Source: Litomosoides sigmodontis
Taxonomy: Eukaryota > Nematoda > Chromadorea > Rhabditida > Onchocercidae
Assembly (NCBI GenBank): GCA_963070105.1
Contig: OY718808.1
Coordinates: 2,406,238 to 2,470,237, forward strand
DNA: 64,000 nucleotides
Direction of reading: 5' to 3'
Part shown: one piece after another, positions 11,933-23,982 of the stretch
Numbering within the stretch: the stretch's first letter is position 1
Layout: the number at the start of each line of letters is the position of its first letter
Made by a program: the position numbers and the translations under genes
The notes under the pieces: model-generated
Told to the model about the DNA's origin: nothing
Database searches by the model: none
Seen by the model: only the letters and a program-made list of their open reading frames with translations

Positions 11933-14900
11933 ATGCTAAAAAGTATTGTTATACTTATGTTGATAAGATATATAGGAAGTCAGGAAGTATTGGAAAATGC
12001 TCGCTGTAATCAGAATCCTAGCCGAGGTACCTGTGAAGATCGTGGATTCACAATAAAATGGTACTATGATCGATATGCGCATCGTTGTAGAAAGTTTTAT
12101 TACGGTGGTTGCGGTGGCAATGAAAATCACTTTGATTCATTTGAAGGTATCTTTTCTCTTTCTCCTTCTCTCTTTCTCTCTCTCTCTCTCTCTCAATTTT
12201 TGCACTAATGAATGAATCTTCTCTGTGTGGAAATATCTAGTAGGATGCAATGTGTTACGGTTTTACTACTTGTAAAGAGATAGATGTGAAAATTTGTATT
12301 AGTATGATTAGCGCAAATAGTATGCAAAATTTTACTTTTTTTTTTGGAAACTTTAAATGCAACATGAGAATGTACAGCTTTTGTACTGTTCTATGATACT
12401 ATCATATAAATTGAAAAATTTCAACTATTTTCATAGCCCTTTGTTGCAGCTCATTTTTCACTTCTGGCAATTTGTTGCAGAAGCATTGGTAATCATTTTT
12501 ATCATTGAACCAACTGTTTTAAGCCGCTCTATCAGATTTCATTCATTTCGTTTCAAAATCTTTTTCCGAACACTACGTGTGTGTGTGTGTGTGTGTATGT
12601 GTGTGTCTGTGTGTGTGTGTGTGCGTGTGTTTCGTTAATGATTGAAATTTTGAAAAGAAATATTTTGTCTAGCAGGAAAGAAAAAACGATATTTCAACAT
12701 TAGTTTGAACTGCTTTATTTATTACTGTGTTTATTATACAAATGTAAAACTTCTTTGAATAAATAATAAAAAAAAAATTCGAACAGAAACGTTTTTACAT
12801 TATTGTTGTTTGTTTGGATTTTTTGTGAAACAATTGTTACAATTTGCTAGTAGCAGTGAAATATAATTGAGTAATAAAAGATGAAATATTTGAAATTTGC
12901 ATGAAATAATAAATTCGTTCTGTTCATTTGAGTATGATGAAATATTTGAATTTACTAATTTTTAAATTTGAAATTTTAATATTATCAATTAGCAATTTTT
13001 GCAGAATGTAGCCAAGCGTGTAGCTACAGACCGACAGATGAGTCTAGCAAACGTTGTGCACTACCGCATGATCCTGGTACCTGCGCTGGTAACTTTGAAC
13101 GTTGGCATTTTGACGCTCGAATGCGTCGTTGCATTTGCAGGTGCAATTTTGAAATTATTACAAATTTAACACTTCTCATTTTTTTTTTCATTCGTTGTAT
13201 GCCTCATAAGTTGCATTCCTCCACTTCTCCTTTTTCAATTCCGGGATGTTCTTGGCTTTTTTTTTAATTAATTTTTTTAATAAGTTAATATTGATCATAT
13301 TAAAATAGTTTGCAATTTACGAAATTCTATGATGCAATGAACGTTTTGAAAGATTTTAATATTATGCATGCATGTGCTCTAAATAACACTCTAAAATTTT
13401 CCTTAAACTTATTTTTTTCCTTGGAAAATTCAAGGATTTCAAATTTTTTAACTATTCGGCATGGAGTTAAAAATTCAGTTAAATTTTAGCTGGTGGTCAG
13501 GATGTGGCGGAAATTCCAATATGTTTTACTCATACACTCACTGTATGTCAATTTGTGGTGTTTACGCTGACAATCGCACTTCCGCTTCCAAAATGACTTT
13601 TCGGCAATTCACCCCGAAACGAAAAACCAGTCAAGTTCATCATCATGTAAATGATTTCATCGAAAAATTTGCTTTGATTATCGAGAGGGAAAATTTGAAA
13701 ATTCGTTTAAAATTTAAAAATTTCCGGGCATTTTTTTCTCTTGAGACAAACAGTTAAAATTTTTGCGAATTTTCTTATTTACGTTCAAATTTCTTCTAAG
13801 ACTATAATGTAATTCACTTTCAAAGATTGGAAAATAGATAAATGAGTCAAAAGAGAGGTTGATGAATGTGTAAAATTCCACAAATGATCAATTGAAACTT
13901 AGAAATTTCAAAATTACGAATTATTATTCAAATTTTTTCTTAATTGATAAGTATTTTTTTTTTGTAATCTTCATTTCTTCAGCTAAATGGAGCTGTTTCA
14001 CCAAGTGAAGGATGTGAGAAATGTAATTTTGTAAATGATCTCAATCTGTGCGTCACTCATAATTTTTAACAAATGAAATTTGAACATTAAATGGAAATGA
14101 TTGAGAGATGGATAATTCGAGCTAATGATATACTTCATCACTAGCAATTGATAAATATGCATAACAATTAATTTTTTTTTTTTTGAAATTTTAGAGATTG
14201 CGACCGGTAAGTGTTGAAGAGAATCAACAACGAGGTGGTCAACTAGCGGAAGAAGCAAAAGAAAAAAATAATACTCATATGATAGCACGTATACGTGGAT
14301 ATGTGCCAGGACAGAGAGGTAAGGAAGAGGTCAGTGAGACACGAGATTATGGGATGACGACGAGCCGGACAGTCGGAAGAGACATGATGAGGTGGTCAAA
14401 AGTTACGACAGAAAATGATCCAATCCTAATTAATGCAAGAGCACATCCTCTTAGCATTATAATTGCAACTCTATCCATTTGAACACCTTCGTGACAAAGC
14501 ACGCCGAAACGCATATTCAATAACGTTTACGTGCTGGAGCTTTACGTGAACGTGATAGATTTATGTTATGACATGTATGATAGACTGATAAGGTATGCAG
14601 CGTATCATCAAGCTATTTATTCGGTTAGCTTAGAATTACGTACGAAAAGGAGGAAATAAGTGATACAAATTTTTTTGCAACAGCAGTAAGTAACGTCATC
14701 ACCAGGACAACACGTGAATTCAGGACAACGTCAAACTGTTACATTATTTAATGCATCTTTTACGAGCAGTTTTTAGGATACGTGAAGAAGTTAAACACGT
14801 GATAGTTTTGACACATCAAAAGATTTCTAATTTCGAAAAATTAAAACAAATGGGAAAAAAAATCAAAAAATAGCCTCGCCAACATCAACTTACGTGATGA

Positions 14901-16219
14901 TTGATTTAATAGCAATAGCAAAGTGAAACTCTTTCAGAAGAAACTATTCACGAGGAACGGCAACGTTCGTCTGATAGGATGAATGAGCCAAAGAGGGACA
15001 GTGAAAGAAATTCAACTGTTGCATCTCAGCAACGACATATGTCGTCATCCTTTCAAACTTCATCCTCAAATGCGATGCAAGGTGAGAGTTATGGAAAATT
15101 AACCACTTATGGAATAGAGGTAGAATCAGTAGAAGTATTGGTAGCAAACTCTCAGGAAAAGTTGATGGTCATCGATGGTCATCGATGGTCATAAATCGAT
15201 GATCATCTACGTTTCCTTCCTTTTTTTTTTCAAATTTTGAACTTTTAGTTGTGTTGATTATTTTGGAAAAATCTTTATGAACATATTCGAATAGATTAAA
15301 ATGATCACTTACACTGAAAAGTGATCATATGCATTTCAAATAACTTGCAAAAAAATGAAAGCGAATAGCCAAACGGATGAGTGTACTTACTATTCATCTA
15401 AAAAAAAAAAAGAAGAAAACAAAATTTAAAGGTTTCTAGCAAGTGAAGTACCGGCAACTCAACGAAATGCGGCTAACATCAAAGCAGAATTGAGCAAAAG
15501 TACAGTGAATCAGTTATCAAGCAAAAAAAATTGGTATCGTAATCGAGTGCAATCACGTACAGAGGGCATACCATTTGAAATGATAATTCGCCGTGCGGAT
15601 CGAATTCCGGATCGGTACAACACTTACGTTTCCGAGACAATAAGTACCATATCGTCACCAATCAAAGATTCTGATCAACAGAGGCAGATAGTTACCATTG
15701 AAAATGATGACGATGAGAATTACACGTACGATCAAGGTTGCCTTACCTAATCCATAAATATCCATCCCTAGCTTGACATTTTAGTCTAAATTATATAAGT
15801 TAAAGCAGCAACAATTTCCCACTAAAACTATCAAAAATTGTTCACTCCTTAATTTGCAGTATTTCTAAAAGAGGAAATTGAAATTGGAATAGCATTATCT
15901 GTTAAAATTCAATTTATAGCTGAACAAAAATGATTAATGAGTGATACTTTAAGGGTAGAATGATGCAAAGCATACTGTACTACAGTGCATATTCAAATAG
16001 ATCTAAATTTTAGACGATCAAAACTTCTCCCTTCCTGAATACACTCCAGCCCAATTTAAAAAAGGTCGTTGGACAGTAACAATAGCTGTACGACCTACTT
16101 CTTCCTCACTTATCTCCCATTCCACTGATGCATCGACGGTTGAAACAGCGGGGAATGTGAGGGAATCAGAAGTGGAAAATGATATGATTGTGATTATGCC
16201 AGCAATTAATGATAATTAA
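11933..16219 (+). CDS. Secreted protein with two Kunitz domains and a long C-terminal tail
   Basis: Exons: 11933-12146, 13005-13140, 13490-13646, 13983-14030, 14195-14318, 14938-15081, 15440-15736, 16014-16219; all phases close to 441 aa. A short hydrophobic N-terminus (MLKSIVILMLIRYIGS) serves as signal peptide. Kunitz 1 has cysteines 25, 34, 52, 60, 73, 77 with the FYYGGCGGN core. Kunitz 2 has cysteines 89, 98, 114, 122, 135, 139 plus an extra Cys 116 (CICSWW). The residue after the second Cys (P1) is Glu in domain 1 and Ala in domain 2. Kunitz domains normally inhibit serine proteases at a basic P1, so classical trypsin inhibition looks unlikely (inference). Residues 140-441 are hydrophilic, rich in Ser/Arg/Glu, without a known fold. 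The stop lies inside a 52-bp repeat; see findings. No orthologue name is assigned. Upstream 116-bp repeats may belong to the promoter. Confidence 0.87.
12579..12634. repeat. (TG)n tract in Kunitz gene intron 1
   Basis: About 56 bp of TG with a few interruptions inside the intron between 12146 and 13005. A (TC)n run also lies at 12155-12195 just after exon 1. Confidence 0.9.
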
Positions 16220-16321
16220 GCTAATGGAAAATGATATGATTGTGATTATACGAGCGATTAATGATAATTAAGCTAATGGAAAATGATATGTTTGTGATTA
16301 ATTAATGATAATTAAGCTAAT
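16174..16321 (+). repeat. 52-bp tandem repeat carrying the Kunitz gene stop codon
   Basis: Units at 16174-16225, 16226-16277 and a shortened third at 16278-16321, each starting GGAAAATGATATG and ending GATAATTAAGCTAAT. The first unit is coding and supplies the terminal TAA (16217). The period of 52 is not a multiple of three. Confidence 0.92.
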
Positions 16322-16393
16322 GACGTGAGTAATTCGGAAGACGGAAAGGATGTTGAAGATGATGAATTTATGTTTTGGCGACGTCAAAAGTAA

Positions 16394-17656
16394 CTTCCTT
16401 CCATTATCAAATAGATGGATGAATAGTTGCTGAAATTTCTTGTTATAATTAAATTGTTAAGTTATAATTAACGTTGTAACGATTATAATTAACACTGTTA
16501 GGTTTTTTATAAATAAAATTGTCTTTTTGTTTTTTTTTTCTTCTTTCATAACGAATGATTTTAGTATAGACAGCCTGAGCAAAATTACTTTATTCAAGTA
16601 ATTACAGTAATTCGTTAGATATTACGAAAATTGTGTGGAAAATTTTTGCAAATATACATTAGAAATTAAATTAAAAAAAATTAACAGTTACTTTTAAGTT
16701 TAAAATTATTCAAATTGTTAAAGCATTTATTTAGTGCAAGATAAATTCAATGTATTCCTTCCATTTGTTTGAAATTTTTTTTTTTAAATATTTTTCTGCC
16801 ATTTTCTTTTTTTCCCACAATGAAAAAGTTTGTTGAGTCTTTCTAATACAATAATGCATTATTGAATATATTGTTTTCATTACTTCCTCTAACACACGTG
16901 ATACCTGTGAAATAGATCGTGAAATGTTACGTCTAAAGACACGTAAAGTGTGCAACCATTTTCAAAATTCTTTACGACACGTTTTATAAAGTGTTCATGA
17001 AATATTTTAGGAAAGTATTAAAACAGTGAGGAAATACATATTTTTTATAAAACTAAATTTGCATAAAAAATTTCAAACAAATAAAACTGTTTGAGGATGG
17101 AAATGAATGAGTTCAATCATTCACTTTTTACTATCATTTCACACGTAAGCGGTTGAGCTGAGCGTAGAAAATAAAAATGAACTACGTAAGTTTTTTTTTC
17201 TTTTCCCCGTAATTTAATTCATCCATTTATACTTTATTTTTTATTGACTTTACCACATATTTTCCTTCGAATAGCTTCAAAGAATCGAAATTCGAATAGC
17301 TTCAAAGAATCGAAATTCGAATAGCTTCAATCCTTCGAATAGCTTCAAAAACTTCTGAGAATGAATGTACAATTTCATAATTGAAATGAAGAACTGAATG
17401 GATAACTGTATGTAACTCTCATAACCCTAACAAATGGATGATCGATTGATTCATCGATTATGCAAAAAAAATGAATTTTAATAATTTACAAAATATTTCA
17501 GTCGTTCGTTGATACTTCAATTCAATGAGTTTAGTGCTTTCACTGCCGCTACCCCACTATCATATCGTATGCAAATCGCTGATAAATCAATTGATCATAG
17601 AAATTTCATTTTTGATAATTTCATAGCATATCAAGAATGATTTATAGAGTGTTGAA
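16394..17656. other. Kunitz gene 3' flank and spacer
   Basis: AATAAA at 16512-16517 is a plausible polyadenylation signal. Near 17268-17346 a unit of about 25 bp (TTCGAATAGCTTCAAAGAAT...) is repeated roughly three times. No gene seen. Confidence 0.6.
17268..17346. repeat. Short tandem repeat, unit about 25 bp
   Basis: TTCGAATAGCTTCAAAGAAT-type units repeated about three times with a partial fourth, between the Kunitz and dynein light chain genes. No promoter motif recognised in the unit. Confidence 0.85.
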
Positions 17657-17896
17657 ATGAGTCAAGCAAAGGTAACTTTTGCTCAAAAATTGGTGAAAGA
17701 GGAAATCGATGCGAAAAATTATAATTTACAAGAAATTGCTAAAGTGTTGAAGCAACGCTTTGACAGTACGTACGGTATCGGTTGGCAGTGTATTGTTGGC
17801 AACAGTTTTGCTTGCTATATAACTCATCAACCGAACTGTTTCCTGTATTTTTCCGTTGAACAATTTTCCGTGGTGCTTTTTCGAACAAAAATTTAG
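17657..17896 (+). CDS. Divergent LC8-type dynein light chain, single exon
   Basis: LC8 light chains are small homodimeric hubs of cytoplasmic dynein and many other complexes. The 79-aa frame matches the family along its length: basic helix 1 (AKVTFAQKLVKEEIDAKNYN), helix 2 IAKVLKQRFDSTYG, then the signature W-Q-C-I-V-G-N-S-F (family WHCIVGRNFGSYVTHE), CYITHQ and FLYFSVEQFSVVLF. It is shorter than canonical LC8 (89 aa) and departs from it at usually invariant positions: WQC for WHC, ACYITHQ for GSYVTHE. It is therefore a fast-evolving paralogue rather than dlc-1. No introns, unlike its neighbours, which suggests retroposition or a small paralogue family. The start ATG follows a T/A-rich leader; no other in-frame ATG is nearby. 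Confidence 0.85.
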   Translation: MSQAKVTFAQKLVKEEIDAKNYNLQEIAKVLKQRFDSTYGIGWQCIVGNSFACYITHQPNCFLYFSVEQFSVVLFRTKI

Positions 17897-18324
17897 CTAC
17901 TGCAACGATTTGAAATTGTAACGCGAAGAATTTGTGATGTATGGGTGGGTGAGTGGTGGGAATGCGAACAAGAAGTGAATGAATAATGATGCAGGCGATT
18001 TTTCGTAATTTTTCCAATCTGTTAATTTTACAATGCTAATTAACTAAATTAATTAATTAATTAATTAATTAATGATCATAAGTTTTGAATTGAAATTGTA
18101 AAAGTTTATCGCTGTCTTAGATAAGCTTTTTTTTTTTACAGCAACAAAAAAAATACGTTCGTTCCTGTTCAACGAACACTTCCTTCATAGTTTATAAATG
18201 TTCAGCGAGGAGGATTTTTTTTTTCACAATTTATCAATTGTATCACACTGATAACAACATTTATGCTATTTGCTAGATAACAGTAAATTGGAATTTAAGA
18301 AAAAAAAAAGCAGAAATCTTTTAA
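17897..18324. other. Spacer with (TTAA)n tract
   Basis: About 30 bp of perfect TTAA repeats near 18043-18073. Otherwise AT-rich with nothing recognised. Confidence 0.5.
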
Positions 18325-19648
18325 TTATTTCCAAATTTTCTCTGTTAAACCTAAAATTGTTAGCAAATCTTCCGGTACACATTTGCAATCATGCGCTATA
18401 TTATCACCGAAATTTTTGCATCTTCCCCTGCAACGATTTAAATTGTCAGCACATTTCTTATAAGCCGTGTCATAGGAACAACCATGAGCCTGAAATTCAA
18501 GAAAAAAATGAAATTAAAATTTCATTAAAAAAAAAGTCTTACAATGTAGCATTTTTCGTTTCATTTATTTCAACACCTATTAGTTGTTGGTGCTTCTTTC
18601 TCCTCTCCAATAAATGAATTTGCCTTGAATGTTGCAATAAAATTTCACTTTTAACAGCTAAGATTGAACGACCAGCGAAGAGAGAGAGAGAGAGAGAGAG
18701 AGCGAGAGCGAGATAGAAAGGAAATTTGAAATATCGCCGAAAACATCGGTACTCCTGCTATCACTAATTAATAATTTAAGCAATTTTACCTCAAATCTAT
18801 TCTTATCATTGAGAATGTTAGCTCCGAGTAATTTTGGATCTAATGCTGTGCTACCTGCTGCCTTTGTACTATCCAGTAAAATTCCATGTTTAAGTAAATC
18901 CATTGTGATATCGCTACTCTCCGGCACTACACCGTCAGTGTCGTACGGCGGCACAAACATATGTGACATCATTCCTGCGGCAAAATTAATTAAGTTGTAA
19001 CATGCTTTTTTTTGTAAAAATTTTGAACAGTTAAAAAAATATTTGACTAAGTAAGTTTGAGGTAATTATTCAATTTTTTTTTTTAAATCAACCAAAAAAA
19101 AGAGAGGGAGAAACATTGGCAGAAGTTTAAATACCAATGTATGGATTTATGTTGTAGTTTGATGACTGATAATCCGGATAGAGATTCCACTGTCTGGCAG
19201 GTTGTTGACACGGTACACCGGCTAGTACTACAGCTGCACATCCACTATCATATCCTAATGCTGTTATTAAAAATAAAATCATACGCGGTAATTAATTTAA
19301 TTATATGAGGTGAGGATAAAATTTTGCTGTAATTTAGCAAACGTAGAGAAAAATTTTTGTTTAATTTATTAAATACTAAAATTAAGTCAATTGCTATGTA
19401 CCAAATAGATAATTGTAAAGTTTTTAAAACTCATGTTTTAAATTTTTTCTTTAAAAAAAACCTAAAAATTAAATAAACAGGTTTACGTGGCGTGAAGAAA
19501 TTTCAAATCAAATAAAACAAATAAAAGAAGAAGCACCTTGATATGAATTTGAATATTGAAATGGATGATACATTTCGTACGGATACCAAACTTGTCCAAC
19601 AACTACTGTTGTTAATTTAATGAATGCAATAACAAGCAACTTTGTCAT
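18325..19648 (-). CDS. Secreted cysteine-rich protein of unknown function
   Basis: Exons (minus): 19537-19648, 19135-19254, 18790-18974, 18325-18489; phases close to 193 aa. Signal peptide MTKLLVIAFIKLTTVVVG, then a Tyr/Pro/Asn-rich stretch (QVWYPYEMYHPFQYSNSY). Eight cysteines follow: two at 43 and 53, and six in the C-terminal exon at 143, 152, 159, 163, 174, 176 (C-x8-C-x6-C-x3-C-x10-C-x-C). The CSYDTAYKKC...CRGRC run faintly recalls the helical half of secreted phospholipases A2, but no Ca-binding loop or HD catalytic pair is visible, so I do not assign it. An even Cys count and the signal peptide suggest an extracellular disulfide-bonded protein. The third intron contains a GA tract. Existence of the gene is well supported by splice phases; function is unknown. 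Confidence 0.82.
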
Positions 19649-20665
19649 ATTTGTCTAAATTTTGAATTGACAACACATTTGATCAAAGATTATTAGAATG
19701 AGCAAAAAAATTTCGCTGTCAATGAAAGAAAGGCAAACAAAAAAAAAATTCAATTTGACATACAAAATGTGAATTGAAATTTTGCAAATTCATCCGCGCA
19801 CGCGCAAAATGCTCAACAAAAGAATTCTTGCTCGAAGGAAAAAAGGTAATATTTTAATTGCGAGTGCTTTAGAATTTTCAAGATTTCAAAGTTATAGAAA
19901 TCTTTTGTAACAAATTTAACTTTCTGCTAAAGCACGTACGACATGTTGGCAAAAAAAAAAAACGAATTACCATCTCACATCTCTCCAATTCACAATACCA
20001 ATGCATTTGAGGGAGAAAACAGTTTAAAATTTTAATAATTGAATTTTCGCAATTTTTTAGTTGTTTCTCAAAACAATTTAAATTTTAGTAGTTTAAAATT
20101 AAAATGGCGAGTGATGCATGAGAAGTTAAACAATTGCAATTCAAAGAAAAATGTATGAAGAGATTGTCAGCTTGTTTGCTTTTATAGGCTCATCCACATT
20201 AGTTTCAAGGTTGAACATCTTCCATTATTCACTCTTTCATATTTCGATGGCTGCTGCCACTGACCTTGTTGTAGAGGGAGGTGTTTTATAAATTTCACAT
20301 AATTTTAGAGGTTTTTTTTTTCCTTCCGATAAAACTCATTTGAACATATTAATCCTTCTAGCAGTATTTATTCTTCAATTTTAATTTTGATTTTTTCCTA
20401 AAACATTCAAAAATAAAAATGGTTAGTGAACAGAGTGAGGAAATGATGAAAAAATTAGATGGAAGAAATTCTACCTTAATGTAAAAATTTCATCACAATT
20501 ATATTTTCACAATGAGCAACGTAAGAGGAAAAAAGAAAGAGTAGCGCAATTTGCAATGGGTTAGTTTCTTTAAATAGAAAGTAACGAATTTCAAAGGATA
20601 CAGCGAGAGATAGAGAGAGGGAGAGAGAGAGAGATTTGGTGTAAAAAATAAAAATTTTTAGCTTG

Positions 20666-20709
<44 letters not shown>

Positions 20710-20886
20710 TACCTAATTAGGATAGATTTAGAAGCACGGTTAACCATAATTGAATTCAGGATTGAATTACATCTCGAATTATCTGCTAAATTCTTCTCTG
20801 GAGTATGCTGAATTATCGTATTAAATGGATGAATGAGATTTGCATGACTTTTGAATAAATGAAAGAAATGTTGGATGCTAATTATT
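19649..20886. other. Spacer with GA/CA tracts and a stray ABHD17 exon piece
   Basis: Contains (GA)n about 20605-20633 and (CA)n about 20668-20704. Positions 20551-20596 resemble the end of the neighbouring ABHD17 last exon. No complete gene. Confidence 0.6.
20551..20596 (-). pseudogene. Fragmentary copy of the ABHD17 terminal exon
   Basis: On the minus strand this stretch reads SFEIRYFLFKETNPLQ, close to FFRIRYFLFNETDPLQ at the C-terminus of the adjacent ABHD17 gene (20893-20943). It lacks that gene's stop context and the rest of the exon, and is about 300 bp beyond the real stop. It is most simply a small tandem duplication remnant. Confidence 0.65.
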
Positions 20887-23166
20887 TCATACGACTTCAG
20901 ACTGCAATGGATCGGTTTCGTTGAAGAGAAAATAACGAATTCGGAAGAACACGGAGGGATTCAGTCTAGAAAATATGGTTAAATGATTAGCTTCTTCTAC
21001 GTAGAATGGCGTAACGGCACGTGGAAATCGTTCAGCTAACATTTCACTGTGACTTTTTGGTATAACATTATCCATGCAACCGTGGCAAGTCAACACCGGA
21101 ACATTAACTTCTGTTGCTCGGTCGTAGCTTTAAATAATAAAACAAATTAACAAGCTGAAGACAATAAGCGAAGAGAATAAAATATTAGCATTAGTAGTTG
21201 CTAAATAATTTATAGCTAATGCTCAAAATCAAATGATTTCTCAAACAGTTCAGAAATAACACTGGATCAGAGAAGCACAAAATAAAATTGCCGAAAATTT
21301 CACTTCTTGTAAATTTTAAAAGCAATTTTTAAAACACTTATTTGAAAATTTCAATTTTAAAAGATGGGAAAATAAAACTACCTTAAAAATCGATCCATGC
21401 AACATGTCTGATCACTTTTCACGTACAATCTTAGGCCGGATGCAAGTGGTGCAAGAAGTACTACTCCACAAAGATTCGGCGGATGTTTTGATGCCATATA
21501 GACAGTTGACACTGTACCGATACTGTAACCAAGTAATGCAATCTGGAAGGTACATAGATAGATAAATTAAACATTTAGCACAGTGTATGTTCTTCATGCA
21601 TCTGAAAAGTTATCGAAAATTGAAAATTCAAATGTTTAATGCTAATTGTTAGTTGAGTGCTTGTCGATCTATCCGAAATTTTCCAAAACTTTTATAAAGT
21701 GCTAAAAAATTAGCTAATTCTCAATTCACTAGCCCATTCCACTAACTGATTACGACAACGTTATCAGTTAGCAATTTTTTATTTCCGGTGAATCCTAATG
21801 CACCGCACCACACACCGATACTATAATGATAGGTCGCATATTGAAACAGGCAAAAAAAAAAATTTCACAAAATCATTTGCTAATAGCAATTGCAAAATTT
21901 GAAAGCTACTCGAATATGTGGTCCTTGTGATTCCGAAATGTGCTTGTAAGCAGCTTCAATATCAGCATAAATATTCTTTTCCGATGGATTACCAGTGCTA
22001 ATGCCATATCCGGAATAGTCATACGCGTATAAATCCGTCTTCAATAACTCGGAAATGTAACTGAAAATATACGATAACTTAAATTCCGCTCAATTTCTTT
22101 GCATTAATGAATTGTCGGAAAAAATTAGCATGCATGACTGAGCGATTAGCAGGTGGATGAAATTAAGCGCTGATAGCTAATGCTCTCAAAAATTTTTTGC
22201 AAATCGATCATAATATGCACGTACTGTGTGTGCACTTCATGCATTAACAACTTTTCAATTCAACGATGAGAGAAATTTCACAGTGAACATTTCAAATTTG
22301 ACAAATTTTAGCAATAGATTGCATTAACTTCCTATAAGTGAACACTTACCTGAAATTCAATCCATACGGCTGAAAATAACATCCTAAATCAGAGCTGTTC
22401 GGTTGCGAAAATAATACAACCTAAAAAGTTCCCGTGCTTAAAAGAATATGCATAATTTGAAATTTTAAAATAAATTTTCATTACAAATAGCCTGTAAGAG
22501 AGGAAAAAAAAATTTGAGGAAGAAAGAAGCACTGCTAATTTCACATGAATAATGAAAGGAAGAAATCGATTGTTGATCAATCAATCGAAGAACTCAATAA
22601 CTCTATTATGAATATGTTTTTTAAAAGTACGCAAAGAGAGCCTGAAGAGAACAGTGCATTATCTCTAATAACTTAGAACGATAACTTTTAATCGCAAAAA
22701 AATCACTAAAATTTTTAGAAATTTTAAAATGTATTACTAAAGAATCCTACCAAATCTTTGCATTTGTCAGTTAAATTACAATCAATTCGTAAAATTGGTA
22801 GATATGAGCTTCGTCCTGTCTTAATTATTGACATTTCAACATTTTCCGTTGAAATCTCCAATCCTTCAATGAGTTGTTGTGCTTCAAACTTTAATGATTT
22901 AAATTGAGATGCCTGAAGTTTTAAAGTTTTACGTAACATACATAGGTATTATCCATTGCTATCTCAGTTAACACAAGCTATTCTTCACTTTCGATAATTT
23001 TTTTCTCTTTTTACAATACCTTTTTAGCGTTATCAGTTTTTACAAAATTATCATGCGCATCCTTGCCACACACAACATATGTTTTTCCTCTTCGCAATGG
23101 ATGAAATGCTAATTTTCGAACAATCATTTCTGGTATTGGTGGACAACAAAATATGTAGCATAGCAT
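20887..23166 (-). CDS. ABHD17-family alpha/beta hydrolase (protein depalmitoylase)
   Basis: ABHD17 enzymes remove palmitate from membrane proteins. Exons (minus): 23020-23166, 22751-22912, 22350-22420, 21910-22060, 21382-21542, 20887-21127; 310 aa, the same length as human ABHD17A. The start MLCYIFCCPPIPEM is the N-terminal Cys cluster that is itself palmitoylated for membrane attachment. An acceptor (TTTTTAG) nine bases before the ATG fits trans-splicing. Nucleophile motif G-Y-S-I-G with Ser184, Asp250 (GCMDN) and His279 (EEANHL) complete the triad. YAYDYSGYG and PSEKNIYADIEAAY are family hallmarks. Odd: the conserved FSHGN oxyanion-region motif reads FSQPN (107-111). C. elegans AHO-3 belongs to this family. 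Catalytic status needs testing, but the triad is intact. Confidence 0.92.
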
Positions 23167-23866
23167 ACCAGCGAACTAAAAATTAAGAAAGCAATTTTAA
23201 TTGAAATTCATAATTTATAAAGTAGCTATGATCCTCAATGGAAAAGCAATTAGCAATTGCTTTTTGCACGAATAGCAAATGCAACCTTCAAAATTAGCAT
23301 GCAAAATTGGCAGCAATAACATCTCGTTTTTTTTGGTGCCTTCTCAACCTTTTCCAATTCCACCACATCACAAAGCTCAGGATGATCCGGCAGTTGACAT
23401 GATGATGATGATGTTGGTCCAATGTGCCGGACAATCCTGGATTCTCCTTTCCTTCCATCACTTTCTTTAAAATTCTTAAAATTTAACAGAGCATTAAATG
23501 AAACTAAAATTTTATCACAGATTCACTAGTCTTTCCGAAATACAATACACAAATGAAAGTTGACAATTTTATTGATAAAACAAAATTTGATTTATCTCAT
23601 ATGCTTGCGCATTTTTTGTCTATTCAAATTTAGCTGAAATTGCATTAGATCAGTAATGTGAAAAATTATTAGAATTTTACGTAACGTACGTGGGAGAAAT
23701 CTGATGCATGCAGTAGACTTGACTGTTTGAATGGCTCTTTGTACTTATTCCTCTGCAAAGAACAAAAAAAAAAGAATCCCACAATACAATATGTTTTTGT
23801 AACGTACGTTTGTGACGTACGTGACGTCGAACACAAGTAAAAACAGCAGCACTACCAATTAACATC

Positions 23867-23982
<116 letters not shown>

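Noticed and set aside
19050..19070. Spliced-leader RNA gene suggested by AAGTTTGAGGTAA near 19055
   Set aside because: Only the 3' end of an SL1-like word followed by GT is present; the GGTTTAATTACCC 5' part and an snRNA-like body are missing.
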